A DNA stretch of 64,000 bases from Ricordea florida (GCA_949710005.1 OX453274.1:6647174-6711173), one strand, 5' to 3'; counted from the first letter of the stretch, positions 34,745 to 46,094 are shown. Notes: generated from the sequence alone by a model not told the origin. Numbers and translations: made by a program.

Positions 34745-35230
34745 CCCCCAAAATCGGCTGAACTTTTCAGAAGTAAAAAACAGTCGTTAAAATCACCTGA
34801 TTTTAAATATTCAAAAATGACCACCAAAAACAGCTGAGTTTTACGCTGCGAAAACGACCTTAAAAATCATTTCATTTTTAACGCAAAAAACGGCAACCAA
34901 AATCAGCTGATTTTTAACCCTAAAAAACAACCACTAAAAACAGCTGATTTTGAGCTCCAAAAGTGACAACCAAAAGCACCTAATTTCGAACCACCCAAAA
35001 TATCTTCCAAAATCAGTTGATCTTTAAACAGTAAATAAGAGTCTTCAAAATCAGCCGATTTAAAGTCCCCGAAAAATGGCCACCAAAAACAGATGATTTT
35101 TACGCCCCTAGAACTACCTTTAAAATCAACTGATTTCTAACCCAAAAAGACGACAACCAAAAATAGCTGATTTTGAACCCTTAAAAATGACCATAAAAAC
35201 AGCTGATTTTGAACCCCAAAAAAATGACCA
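34745..35230. repeat. About 37-bp array with CAGCTGATTTT cores
   Basis: About thirteen degenerate units of roughly 36-37 bp. Most contain a core near aaacagctgattttt, for example at 34904 and 34941, set in A-rich linkers. The units differ from each other, so the array is old. CAGCTG also matches the E-box sequence, but a regulatory role is not shown. Confidence 0.8.
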
Positions 35231-36096
35231 CTCAGATAAAGGAAACGAACTTTCAGTGTACTGCTAGTCAAATGGAAAATGTTAAGTAAAAGAAATAACG
35301 GAAACTCGTGTGTTTGATTATAAATAAGGCCTTCATTGTTTTGGTCAAAAAATATGGTATCTTAACATTAGTAAAGACAGGCAAAATGGCTTTAACTGAC
35401 ACTAATGGAAGGTGATATAAGGGTCAGAGTTTTCGCATTCCCATTTCCTTGTTAACAGGGCTTCAGGGTGCATTTGGATTTGATAACAGTGCTTTCCTAT
35501 TCTTCTCTTGGCAAAAGATCTGCAATAAACTGCGACAAAATTCTTTGACTTCTTACCATCGAAGTTATACTCCTGAACGTTCCTTCAGTAGAGGCGTTTA
35601 GTAATTTTTGTTATGTCGTACGTATGGCACGCTTTGCTTTCTCGCTCTGACTTAAATAATGAGACATTAGATAGCACTTAATACAAGGCTAAGACCTACA
35701 CAGGCAAAGTTCAATATGATGGCGAGTCACAATTAAGCTAATCTTCTGGTTATATGATTGTTTATCGATACACAGCAATTGATCAAAGTTTCAAAATCAG
35801 GAAGGTTCTGCATTATGACTTACGAATAAAAATAAACTTGAAATGCAGGGTCAGTTCTTTGCTTTAAGTGCGCATCTGTAGTAGTTAAGAATTCAAGTTT
35901 CGGCTGTGCCAAAATTATTAGCCTTTAAGTCAAAACCAGTAGACTAGAAAAATCCTTAGATTAAGTACTTTCATTATAGTAGGTAAGGAGTCCATAACGT
36001 ACCCGTTTCAATCGCAGTTTAGCACTAAAATTTATTGAGACAAGTTTACTGTTTCTAAGCTTACACATACTGTACATGTAACACGGACGTAAAATT
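35231..36096. other. Unannotated interval
   Basis: No exon or repeat that can be supported. Confidence 0.4.
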
Positions 36097-36309
36097 TTAA
36101 TTTTTCCGAATCATGAACATGAAAAAGTAACCTATCCCGGTCGATCTGTTTTTGTTGGCGGCCGATCGTTTCCCTCCATTTCTCTTGCGTTTGCAACTGG
36201 ACGTGCTAGTATCTGCCTTGCCTGAGGCGAAACAGACGAGACTGGCACACGAGGTCGCTTTACGAGTCTTGCGTTGTCTCCGAAGAGTGCCTACGAACAG
36301 ACGAAGCAT
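36097..36309 (-). CDS. Possible basic exon overlapped by the tandem array
   Basis: An open minus-strand frame of 70 codons with a strongly basic stretch (CKRKRNGGKRSAANKNR), the kind seen in nuclear localisation signals. A donor-like site (gggatag followed by gttact) occurs near 36140. The opposite strand is also open over 36152-36340, and a second minus frame after an acceptor (tttcattgcag, near 36350) is open too, so coding strand and frame are undecided. The first third of the ORF lies inside the 386-bp repeat and is therefore present four times. Confidence 0.25.
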   Translation of the reverse strand: MLRLFVGTLRRQRKTRKATSCASLVCFASGKADTSTSSCKRKRNGGKRSAANKNRSTGIGYFFMFMIRKN

Positions 36310-37783
36310 AACCGAAGATCATCCGATGACGACTACATAGATATGAGCTGCAATGAAAGGCATTATTTTCAAGCAGTTTAATCTGGAGTAGTGTGTCACA
36401 ATCATAAAGTTTGGGTCAAGAACAGGGTATAATTTTCCAGGAGACTAATTAAGGGATTGAAGAATTTGTTGTCTAATCGGGGATTGCAACTCCAAAAAAC
36501 AAATGGCTACCATTGAAAACGTTACTGGGTATAGGGAGGGGTTTGGGAAATTGCGTCTAGTATGGGGCTGAATTTGTTCTAGTATGGGCTAGAGGCTCCA
36601 GGGTACTAGCGCCATATTACCACCCAAAAATTCCACGAGGTCGCTTTACGAGTCTTGCGTTGTCTCCGAAGAGTGCCTACGAACAGACGAAGCATAACCG
36701 AAGATCATCCGATGACGACTACATAGATATGAGCTGCAATGAAAGGCATTATTTTCAAGCAGTTTAATCTGGAGTAGTGTGTCACAATCATAAAGTTTGG
36801 GTCAAGAACAGGGTATAATTTTCCAGGAGACTAATTAAGGGATTGAAGAATTTGTTGTCTAATCGGGGATTGCAACTCCAAAAAACAAATGGCTACCATT
36901 GAAAACGTTACTGGGTGTAGGGAGGGGTTTGGGAAATTGCGTCTAGTATGGGGCTGAATTTGTTCTAGTATGGGCTAGAGGCTCCAGGGTACTAGCGCCA
37001 TATTACCACCCAAAAATTCCACGAGGTCGCTTTACGAGTCTTGCGTTGTCTCCGAAGAGTGCCTACGAACAGACGAAACATAACCGAAGATCATCCGATG
37101 ATGACTACATAGATATGTGCTGCAATGAAAGGCATTATTTTCAAGCAGTTTAATCTGGGGTAGTGTGTCACAATCATAAAGTTTGGGTCAAGAACAGGGT
37201 ATAATTTTCCAGGAGACTAATTAAGGGATTGAAGAATTTATTGTCTAATCGGGGATTGCAACTCCAAAAAACAAATGGCTACCATTGAAAACGTTACTGG
37301 GTGTAGGGAGGGGTTTGGGAAATTGCGTCTAGTATGGGGCTGAATTTGTTCTAGTATGGGCTAGAGGCTCCAGGGTACTAGCGCCATATTACCACCCAAA
37401 AATTCCACGAGGTCGCTTTACGAGTCTTGCGTTGTCTCCGAAGAGTACCTACGAACAGACGAAACATAACCGAAGATCATCCGATGATGACTACATAGAT
37501 ATGTGCTGCAATGAAAGGCATTATTTTCAAGCAGTTTAATCTGGGGTAGTGTGTCACAATCATAAAGTTTGGGTCAAGAACAGGGTATAATTTTCCAGGA
37601 GACTAATTAAGGGATTGAAGAATTTATTGTCTAATCGGGGATTGCAACTCCAAAAAAACAGATGGCCACCATTGAAAACGTTACTGGGTGTAGGGAGGGG
37701 TTTGGGAAATTGCGTCTAGTATGGGGCTGAATTTGTTCTAGTATGGGCTAGAGGCTCCAGGGTACTAGCGCCATATTACCACC
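36247..37783. repeat. 386-bp tandem repeat, four copies
   Basis: The word gaggtcgctttacgagtc starts at 36251, 36637, 37023 and 37409, exactly 386 apart. Copies differ by only a few bases (for example gtgcc versus gtacc, and gaagc versus gaaac), so the array is young. The last copy ends at accaccc before a C tract. Copies 3 and 4 share changes (atgatgact, atatgtgct) that copies 1 and 2 lack, which shows the order of duplication. Confidence 0.97.
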
Positions 37784-38309
37784 CTGAATCTGAAGTACCC
37801 CCCCCCCCCGACCCAGTTATGGAACGCGAAGAATATTTTCTTAAATCCACGATTCACGGAAAAAAAGCAAATAACCAAGCACCACGGAATACCCCTGTAA
37901 TGTTCGTTTTTATTGTTCACACGCCCACGAAATGCACTGACAAACAGAGGAAAGAACGATTCACAAAAAATTGTCCAATAAACACTGTATTTATCCGTCC
38001 GTTCGAAGCTTTCCAGGTGGGGCAGATTCTGAAACCGGATTGTGACTACCGTAATGCATTGCGGCAAGCGATTTCCCCCATAGTTTAGTATAACTTGCTC
38101 CGAGGCAAGCCTCTCCTGAAGTAAGGCAAGTTATCGCTACAGTTTACAATGGAAACTTATCGTCACAGTTTATTAGATTCAAAAATACCAACAGAAAGTG
38201 AAAATATATATGGATATGTTCTAGAAAACAGAATGCTTCGAGTGAAAGAACAGAGAAAATAGCGGGTTTTGTAAGATTCTGTATTCTATTCTATATGTGA
38301 GTTGAGTAG

Positions 38310-39116
38310 TTAGTGTAATGCCACGTTTTTCGGTAATAACTTCTTTTCTGCCAGCGTTTGGTAGTAAGGTATTGATTCTTCAACAACTGCAGCAACTTCA
38401 GCGGGAAGGTCTTCGATATCGAAAGCCGGACATTCTCTAGACTTGTTCTTTCTCGTGCGGGGCTTAAAACCGGAACTTTTAAGCGCGTCTTCGTGCCACC
38501 CGGCCCAAACGTCCCACTCCGGGACCGGTCCGGGCTCCCATGAAGTCATACCTTCCTCGTACTCCAGTCCTACCGCCTCACAGTAGCTCTGCATAATTTC
38601 GTTGGGAAAATCCAGCAAATCATCTGCATCAACAATTATTGGATCGCTGTAAAGATATTGCTCAACAAACTGGTATAGCTCGAGCATCTGGCGAAAACCT
38701 GCTTCATCGGGATCGAAGTAAGCCCATCCCGTTAGCTTGGAATTGGTGGAGGCTTTGAAGAGCGAATAAACTGCTTTCGCGGGATCACGAATAAGAAATG
38801 TATGCTTAAAGTTCTTGTAACCCTCTTCAAGAAAGATATCGAACTTTTTGTCGACGCAGTAAGCCATATCTTTAGAGAAGACTAAATCCTTACCATCGTA
38901 CTCTTTTTGAAGCATCTTGCTCACTGCCCTGTAGGTCATTTGTGAGTTGGTTTGTTGAAGGGCGTACCTAGAGCTCTGCCTCTCTGGCCCAAAATAAAAG
39001 GCACTAGAGAAAGGCTCGTGGAAAACCTTGGAATTCTTGAGTGTCATTATTGACCTTTCAAATGCTGTGGAAACGCATCGTGGGGCCGTCCAAAGGAAAA
39101 TGCGATGTTTGGACAT
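38310..39116 (-). CDS. P-loop sulfotransferase-like protein, single exon, 268 aa
   Basis: Intronless ORF with the PAPS-type P-loop near the N-terminus (FLWTAPRCVSTAFERS, residues 7-22), a HEPFS motif at 33-37 and the conserved RDP (110-112) that marks the 3'-phosphate-binding region in sulfotransferases. The family is the sulfotransferase-like group also found in bacteria, fungi, plants (branched-chain-aminotransferase-like proteins) and invertebrates. Its members are cytosolic and their substrates are mostly unknown. The length fits the family. There is no signal peptide or membrane anchor, so a Golgi role is unlikely. The start is supported by the P-loop lying at the usual distance from the N-terminus. 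The absence of introns, in a window where other genes have them, may reflect retroposition or horizontal origin, but base composition is not obviously unusual. Confidence 0.9.
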   Translation of the reverse strand: MSKHRIFLWTAPRCVSTAFERSIMTLKNSKVFHEPFSSAFYFGPERQSSRYALQQTNSQMTYRAVSKMLQKEYDGKDLVFSKDMAYCVDKKFDIFLEEGYKNFKHTFLIRDPAKAVYSLFKASTNSKLTGWAYFDPDEAGFRQMLELYQFVEQYLYSDPIIVDADDLLDFPNEIMQSYCEAVGLEYEEGMTSWEPGPVPEWDVWAGWHEDALKSSGFKPRTRKNKSRECPAFDIEDLPAEVAAVVEESIPYYQTLAEKKLLPKNVALH

Positions 39117-41340
39117 TTCGTGTCTTCTTGTGAACTGCTTTATAATTTCTTGATAAGTCGCTATACCTATTGTTTATCTTGTCTCTCTCTCCCTCAAAGT
39201 GGTCTTCTCATTCGCTGTTCTTGTCGTTCTGAGTGTTGACCCGAGAAAGGTTCTCTTTTTAAAGGAAAACATCAAAAGCGGTTTTAAACAAGGGCGTGAA
39301 TTAGGCAGATATACCCACGCGTTGGCGTGTGCAGAACTAACGTGAAGCATCTGTTGTGTGGTAAAACCCAACTTCACAACTCGGCGAAAAAAAGCAATTT
39401 TGGAAACAAATTTAAGCGAATGAATAGGTGTGAAGCGCCTTTCAAGGAAAGCTTTCAGGCCCACAATATATATATAATTGTAGAATGGATGTCCTTAAAT
39501 TTTTAATGAGGAACAAGAGCTTGTAGTTTGCAATTTAAAACTGTCTTTGTTGGAATTTATCAACGAAACCAATCTCTCCAGGCAGATAAATTAAGCAGAT
39601 GGTACAGACCATATAGATTGCTTCCCACTTTTTATCATCGAGAGGAACTACAAAGAAACGTTTCTCCGAGTGTGTTTGGTTGAACGCTAAACAAATTGGT
39701 TTAATGTTTTGAAAAATATTGTCAAGTTAAAGTAATCAGCTGATACCCTTGATAGCTCATTTTTCGTTCTCTTTTTCGGGAAAACAATCATTTTAAAAAA
39801 TTATGAAAAGATAATGATGAATTAAAAACGTGGTTTGTAGACTGTGCTCGCTCGCATGGGAAAGCCGCTGTTTCATAAAACCAAACATGATAAATATTGG
39901 CTTAGAGGATCTATATTTATCGAACTGACCTGGAATTCTCCACGTTCAGTCACCAGAAACTGTTTTGAAATCAATTTGCAAACTCAACTTGATGACGACC
40001 GGCAATTATCCGTCATTATTGATTCACGTCAAAATAATGTGGACTTGAGTTTAGATCAATGGCAGAGAACAAAGTCGATTGTTTCTATGAGATAACTACC
40101 AGCGTTAAATGCTGTGACCACATGTTTTGATTTCTTTTTTGATCTTTGCTAATAGCATAAGAAATGTTTAGCGCTCAAACGCTCAGGTTAGCATTTCAAG
40201 GGATTCACTCATTTGTACTGTCCCTGAGAGCGGGGTAACTTTGTTCATTACCACATCACACAATTAGCCAGCCATTCAGTCACAACAGGATGGGCCATCA
40301 ATTTTTATTGGTGTCTTCACACATAAAAATGAATGCGAGTTATAAAAAAATAAGGAAATGATCACCAGCAGTGAACTGTGTTGAGGTTCAATCGGTATAT
40401 TCTCATTACTGTTGCTATATGAAATGCATGCTTAGCATTTACGAGAATTTGTTGCTTAAAATCCGGGCTCAAAACGTTAAAATGCTGAAGAAAGACTAAG
40501 TATTTGAAGACTTTATGGTTGATCATATGAACCAAAGTGCTTTACACCAATTTTTGACAAATTTTTCACATTTAAGTTGCATTTCAAAGTTTCACATTGT
40601 AAATTAGTTTTATTGGCTTTGTAAAACAATTTTTTTCTAGATTTTTTTTTTATTTGAATTCGTTTGATCACACTCGTGAAGAGCTGTTTTTACCTCGCCT
40701 GTGATGCTTGAACTAATCTATTTTTTTTATATTTAACCAAGCACTGAAATATTGAATTAGTACATGCTGATGTAGGACTCTCGTGGTAATTCAATTTTAT
40801 TGAACAACGCTGGATTATGTAGATCGAAGAGGATGAGTACCGCCCTCTCAAGACTGCTTTATTGTTCATAGCGCGGTTTCCAGTTTTCACTTCACAGTCA
40901 AAAGCGTTAACGCAGCTACATTGTTGCTGCCTCGCTACGATTGGTGACTATCAAAAAGCGCGCCCTATCTGTCAACCAATCAGAAATAAAAGTAAAGCCA
41001 AATGTTAGCTCTGCGAGTGCGTTTTCCCGCGCTTAGCGGGCGACATGTATTTGTGCTGAATTCCGATTGGTTCATTGGACCGAGTCTCCTGTGATAGGCT
41101 ACAGTAACTAATGCAGTGAAGAGCTTGAAGATTCCCATTATTTGGTCTTACATGAAAGGCTTTAAATTGTGCACGTTTCACGACCAATTTAGAATTTTAA
41201 CTGTTTACTCTTCCAAGTGATTAACGCTTTTGGAAATCAAGGGACTGCCAGTCCGGCACTGTTATCAAATTTGATAACCGGGACCAAAACAAACTATTAG
41301 CCATTCAAACATCAAGTTTAACTTGACGTGGCACATTATC
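39117..41340. other. Unannotated interval
   Basis: Contains only uncertain ORFs (for example 39844-40095, plus strand) and AT-rich DNA. No repeat family recognised. Confidence 0.4.
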
Positions 41341-41362
41341 ATAACAACCATCTCCGTTCAAC

Positions 41363-41393
41363 ATGGCGGCCATCTCTCTGCGAAAACATTCCG
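41363..41393 (+). CDS. Possible first coding exon
   Basis: ATGGCGGCC in a strong context (ttcaacATGG) begins a ten-codon exon followed by a donor (ccggtatggc), phase 1. No matching downstream exon was identified, so this may be a transposon-borne or dead start. Confidence 0.2.
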
Positions 41394-42127
41394 GTATGGC
41401 TAAGAATTTAACATTTGATTCCCACTTTACTATAATTTAACACAAAGAAAGTTTCGAAAGAGGGATAGGAATTTTGCTCAGGGTTCAAGAATAAGAACCA
41501 GTCTTAATGCATAACAAACTAACAAAGCTTCATCCTGTTTCTTATCGCGGGGAAAATTAACCTCGAGTGCTCTTAAAATATCGCTTCATTTTTATTCAAT
41601 CGGAATTTTATGAGTGCCAGCCGTTCAAAGAGACTAAAAAACAGCAAATCTAATTCCATAAAAGATATTTATTGTGTATCAAACATTAACAAGCTTTCTG
41701 CTTCTTTCTGTTCTGTGCCCTTCCTCTTCGTCTTGTCCTTCCTCGAGCATATGCCGATGAATGAAGAAATGTTCACGTTTTACGTAACCGAGAAAATACC
41801 GCATCAAATAATCTATTGTCTAGCGCTGTGAATTTTTTAAAGAGCAAGAGACAAAGATTCAATAGAACAACGACGAACACAAAGTCGCTTCGATCTGTCA
41901 AAGACATCTAAATCTCCGATCCTATTGTAAATTGGAACTGCAGTGGGTTCAGCCTGGTCATCATAAACCATATTTGTCCCATGACATACCGAGCTTGTTT
42001 GCTGCGACTCAAAGCAGGAAATAATTTACGTTTTTCTTAACCCTGGCTTAGAGCTATGATCATGTAATTGTAAAAATTACCACTTAATATCTGGTAATTC
42101 GTAAAATCGTTCTTTTTAATTAAGCAT

Positions 42128-42568
42128 ACCTCGACATCCATGTCAGCACTTTCATCACCAAGCTCTGAAATTACTCTCTGTTTTTTCTTTCACTTCTTCC
42201 ACGGTACCATCTGGGCGTCGAATAATCCATTGACAAGGAATGTATGCGCCTCCGCCTTGTTGAAGATTTTGATGCCACTTTTGACCCACTGGAGGACTTT
42301 TAATTACCGTGGGCTGGTCTGTTATTAAACCAACACCGACAACAAAAGCACGGTGAGGCACTCTTTCCAAGTTTCAGACATCAAAATCTTTTCTGGCTTA
42401 TTCCAGGAGCCCATTCTGCTTATTCTTATTTTCAGAGCTTACCCCTCGATCCCGTCGACTTTCCTGCAGTCCATGAGTTCTTTCAACCCCGCTTGGTTTT
42501 AAAACTATTGCATTCTTCTTTTTGTCTGTCTTCTACGTTTTTCAACGTGTGTCTTATTTGACGCTATT
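42128..42568 (-). pseudogene. Decayed coding segment with frameshifts
   Basis: Reading minus-strand from about 42555, a frame encodes KKKNAIVLKPSGVERTHG up to a gtaagc donor at 42440. Below it a second frame (42155-42370) encodes FVVGVGLITDQPTVIKSPP and GAYIPCQWIIRRPDGTVEE. It is then broken in a run of six A; deleting one base would continue it as VISELGDESADMDVE to a gtatgc donor at about 42128. In-frame stops separate the parts. This is either a decayed gene or a transposon ORF. The family is not recognised. Confidence 0.35.
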
Positions 42569-42686
42569 TGACGTCAATTTGTCCATCCTTTGCAGCCACA
42601 ATTTAGATTTTCTTCACTTTGTGGCTCCCATCCAATCGGCAACTTGTGCGATTCAGGAGTATGACATGAACTTCTCAAATGGTTAA

Positions 42687-42967
42687 GGGACGGACCATTA
42701 GAAAAGTGATGGGGGGGGGGGGGTGGGGAATTTTCAGCTTGCACGAATTTTTTTCGCTCACTGCTTTTGCAGGAATTTTTTTTTCATGTGAACCTCTCTG
42801 CACGAATTTTTTTTACTACGTGTGAAAAAGTCACAATTGGACCTTCCTTCTGCATGAATTTTTTTTTTACCTTCTTCTTTGCATGAAATTTTTTTTTTGG
42901 CATTTTGCCTTGCATGAATTTTTTTTTGGTTTTTTCCCCACCCATCACTTTTCTAATGGTCCGTCCC
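42687..42967. mobile_element. MITE, GGGACGGACC family, copy 2
   Basis: Same termini and interior as the copy at 552-859, with TAA duplications at 42684-42686 and 42968-42970. The complete target duplication and high similarity between copies suggest relatively recent activity. Confidence 0.9.
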
Positions 42968-43574
42968 TAAAGTAACGAGAATATGACTGACACACCAGAC
43001 GCGGGTGAACACAGTCAACGTCTTCTTATATGATCACACCATATGAGAGGAATTCATTCTTGAATAATCCCTTTTCCTTTCCCGTTTTAGGTTTAGTTTT
43101 TGCCGGCTTGGCACAAAAACGACACAAAGGGGCTATTTTCTGTTTGTGAACATCCCTAATTCTGCCATTTTACATTACTCATTCCTAGAAGCAAGAGCAA
43201 TTGAACATGGCGGTCAGTAGCGGAATCAGATAGAAAATAAAGAAACACCGACAGTGTCCTCATACAATTATCTGTGCCCTTTGATGATGAGTAAGCATTG
43301 AATCGAAAGAAAAATAACTAAAGAACGCAGCATTTTTTCTAGATGTTCCACAAAAATGGAAAACGGCCATAAAATTGACGGGCTGAGGGTACACACATAC
43401 TTGAAACAAACTGTCGCCTTTGGGTCTTCTAATCGTCAAGCAAAAACTCGCACTGTCAACCACCAACGGCCGCCATTTTGGGCACTCGCGAAGTTCTTCT
43501 TTCTCTCAGTCAACATTAGATTCCATCCACCAAAACCGCCTCGACCGAGAGAGACTGAGAACACGTGATGGACA

Positions 43575-43690
43575 CTTCAAAATTATTCCACTCAATCTTG
43601 TCGTGTTGATTACATGAACTACAGCCAACTCGGCGCAACGCGCGTCATTGGCTACTAGCTCATGTACGACTTGTGTTCTCAGTCTCACTC
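43575..43690. mobile_element. Palindromic terminal block, second copy
   Basis: attattccactcaatcttgt leads to a hairpin with ccaactcggcgcaacgcgcg, matching 12140-12240. There is no associated coding sequence here. Confidence 0.6.
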
Positions 43691-43833
43691 AGTCGAGGAG
43701 GTTTCTATCAAGGTATTCGAGCTATCAAGCCATCTGAGAGCTGGTTACTTGTGAGTTGGTGATATACTCATACAGGATGAAGATATGAATGTGATATATG
43801 AAAACTTCATATATGTTTTTTATACATTCATAT

Positions 43834-44066
43834 CAAGAGAAAATGAGAAAAGAGAACATAACCCCGTCTGATATGATAAAGGGACAGAATCTATTTTTAG
43901 CTGCGTGGTTTCCACATGACGCATTGAAATTACAACGACGTGATGAGAAGGACATCAGCCATTGGTCAGTTAAAATAGTTTCCGGATCTAAACATAGATT
44001 CTGTCCCCTTATCATAGTAAGAGAACCCAGTATGGAAGATACGTTCTCTTACCTCATTTTCTCTTG
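43834..44066. mobile_element. MITE, AAGAGAAAATGAGG family, copy 2
   Basis: Left end caagagaaaatgagaaaaga, right end cctcattttctcttg. The interior matches 33966-34268 but lacks an insertion of about 70 bp found there. Confidence 0.85.
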
Positions 44067-44349
44067 TTCATATTCACGTCAGAAACCATTAATCAATTTT
44101 ATTAACATTTTCATGTCATTGAAAAACATCGCCAAAGTCGCCTTCATCGCGCTACACGATGAAAATGAAAACGTTGTAATAATGTTTGTTGTCTGCAAAG
44201 TTATTCGTATGTTCTGAGTAATTGAAAGCAAGTCTCAGAAAAATTCATTATTTTTTTTTACAAACTCGTCAAGGATTGCCTCTTCTTCTTAGTTTCCAGG
44301 CGACAGCCCAAAATAACGATGTGATAAAATCAAGTTCTAGAAAAATAAA

Positions 44350-44892
44350 TTAATACATTTTTAACAATGACCACACCTTCACAAAAAATAATTCTTTCAG
44401 AATTAATGTTTCGCACACTTTAAAACTTTCAGGCATACAACATGGCATCAGTATTAAGTCGCTGACTTTCCAATAACCAAACAAAAAAGAAAAATCCTCT
44501 AGATCAATCACATCAGCTAAATAGGAAAGTGTGGGTGTTGCAAAGTTTCCTGAGCTTCCTATGAACGTAGGCAACTTTATTCTTTCAAGACTTTTTGAGG
44601 AGTCACCAATGAGGAGCACTTCTGATTTTTTATTATTTTCATTAACTGAATATATTTCCTTTACCCCTCCCCCAAAAATGCCAGTTCGGCGTCTTCTCTA
44701 CCTCACCCTCCCCACTCTATAAAGGAGTTATTTGGTCATTTCTTTGACTTGTTCTCTGTATCCCAAGAAAGTCAATGTCAATGGCAGATTTGTAATGCAA
44801 ATTTTAATTAATTATTCATTCTATTTTTCACTGTCACCGCCATCTGCCAAAGCACGAGGTCGGCGAGAGGAAACGGCTTCTCCGACCTCCAT
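44350..44892 (-). CDS. 116-aa two-exon gene, left member of a divergent pair
   Basis: ATG at 44892 in a strong context (gaaaaaATGG). Exon 1 ends at 44838 (donor gtgaca) or 44832 (gtgaaa), both phase 1. Exon 2 starts at 44645 after an acceptor (atatattcag) and runs to a stop at 44350-44352. The product starts MEVGEAVSSRRPRALADG; exon 2 continues SEVLLIGDSSKSLERIKLP and then TPTLSYLADVIDLEDFSF, a plausible folded segment. A weak donor (gaaggtgtgg, near 44377) could extend the gene to further exons. No family recognised. It lies 59 bp from the opposite ATG at 44952. Confidence 0.4.
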
Positions 44893-44951
44893 TTTTTCTT
44901 CCTCAAGCCTGTAAATTGACCGTGTTTTCAAAGAACAAAGAAGACCAGAAC
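44893..44951. promoter_or_regulatory. Candidate bidirectional promoter
   Basis: Two predicted start codons face away from each other across 59 bp. In minus-to-plus sense the interval has ttttttcttcctcaagcctg and no TATA box. Divergent pairs sharing a short TATA-less promoter are common in animals. The transcription starts themselves are not visible. Confidence 0.35.
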
Positions 44952-46055
44952 ATGTTGTCCAGAACTCTGCACAGTTTTGTTGATGGTACGAGAAAAAGTC
45001 ATGCGGTGGGGGCGATTGAAGAACGCACATGGTAAACAGAAATTTTGTAATTAACCCTCTTTCTTTCAAAGAAAGTCTTGGGCGCAAGTCGAAAGTAGTT
45101 TTCAAAGTCCGCTTTGGGAAATATTTTAAAACAAACGAAAACAAGGTGGAACTGCATTTCGATAGCTTTCGAGCGTGGGATGAATTGACCTTCATGGTAT
45201 CAACATTTTGCAACCCTACTTTGTACTTTCTATGGCAGTTAAACTTGATAACGACCAAGCCATTTACTTGCACTAACGGTTTTCGTTTACAAACCTTCAC
45301 CTTTTGCTAGGATAGAGGTACAAATTGAATCTTTTGCACCGTTATACATTTTCAGTTGCTTATAAATATTGTTTCTTTTCATAGTATCAATGAAGACCGG
45401 TCTGGAACTCGCGAAGAATACATTCTTGGCAGAGGTGAGTTTAGACGTTTATTGATTTCAGGTATTGAGCCTATCGTTTCTTATTCCCTCTCTTAGTTAC
45501 CAATGAATAAATGCTTGTAAATTCACAAAAGAATAGACAAAAGTATGAAATCGATAGCACCATGAGGAGGGACTCCAGATAATTCAGATTTTTGCTTAGC
45601 CATTCGCTAAGGCATGGTAAAAATTCAGAAAAGAAGGACGAAGGAGTGAAATTGAAAAGTAACAATGATGATAAATACGTGGAACAAATTGTTTTCTTTG
45701 CTTGTCTTCAACAGTATTTCTTGTTTAACTAATGCTGCAAATTGTAGTCATTTATACATGGCCAGGTCTATTTTACAGGTCACATTCCCCAGGTCAGAGG
45801 TACAGGTCACCATTTTATCGATTGGTAACTAAGCCAAACAGTTGCACACCAATAGTCATTACGGCTAGGAGACTCTGTAGAGCTTGTTTATTTATCTTTA
45901 GAGCGGTGACCTGTGCTTTGACCTGTGGAATGTAACCTGTAAAATAGACCCGCCGTTTATACATGCATCATATTAAATCAATGGGTTTTTTTTCATATCA
46001 CAAGGTAAATGATGTGTTTTACAATGGAAAAGTTGTGATGACCAACATCAAGTAA
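44952..46055 (+). CDS. 44-aa three-exon micropeptide gene
   Basis: Exons 44952-44985, 45385-45434 and 46005-46055. The splice sites are gttgatg/gtacga, ttcttttcatag, gcagag/gtgagt and catatcacaag; phases 1 and 0 match and the total is 45 codons. The product begins MLSRTLHSFVDVSMKTG and ends DVFYNGKVVMTNIK. It is helical in the middle (KTGLELAKNTFLAEV) with no transmembrane segment. A second donor for exon 1 (cacatg/gtaaac, near 45030) would instead join in phase 2 and read exon 2 in another open frame, so the isoform is uncertain. Intron 2 holds a MITE with a 10-bp duplication. Confidence 0.4.
45761..45955. mobile_element. Hairpin MITE flanked by 10-bp direct repeats
   Basis: Inverted ends (ggtctattttacagg and its complement), flanked by tttatacatg at 45751-45760 and 45956-45965. 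The inner arms repeat aggtca/tgacct words. Duplication of nine to ten bases is unusual among common DNA transposons, although Mutator-like elements make 9-11 bp. The superfamily is not assigned. Confidence 0.75.
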
Positions 46056-46094
46056 TGGACGCGTTGGAGCTCAATTAAATGGTGAGATGGAAAA

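Noticed and set aside
36247-37783. CRISPR-like regular array
   Set aside because: The units are contiguous 386-bp copies without spacers, in a eukaryotic context.
39844-40095. 83-aa plus-strand ORF
   Set aside because: Some protein-like residues, but no splice sites, motif or regulatory context to support it.
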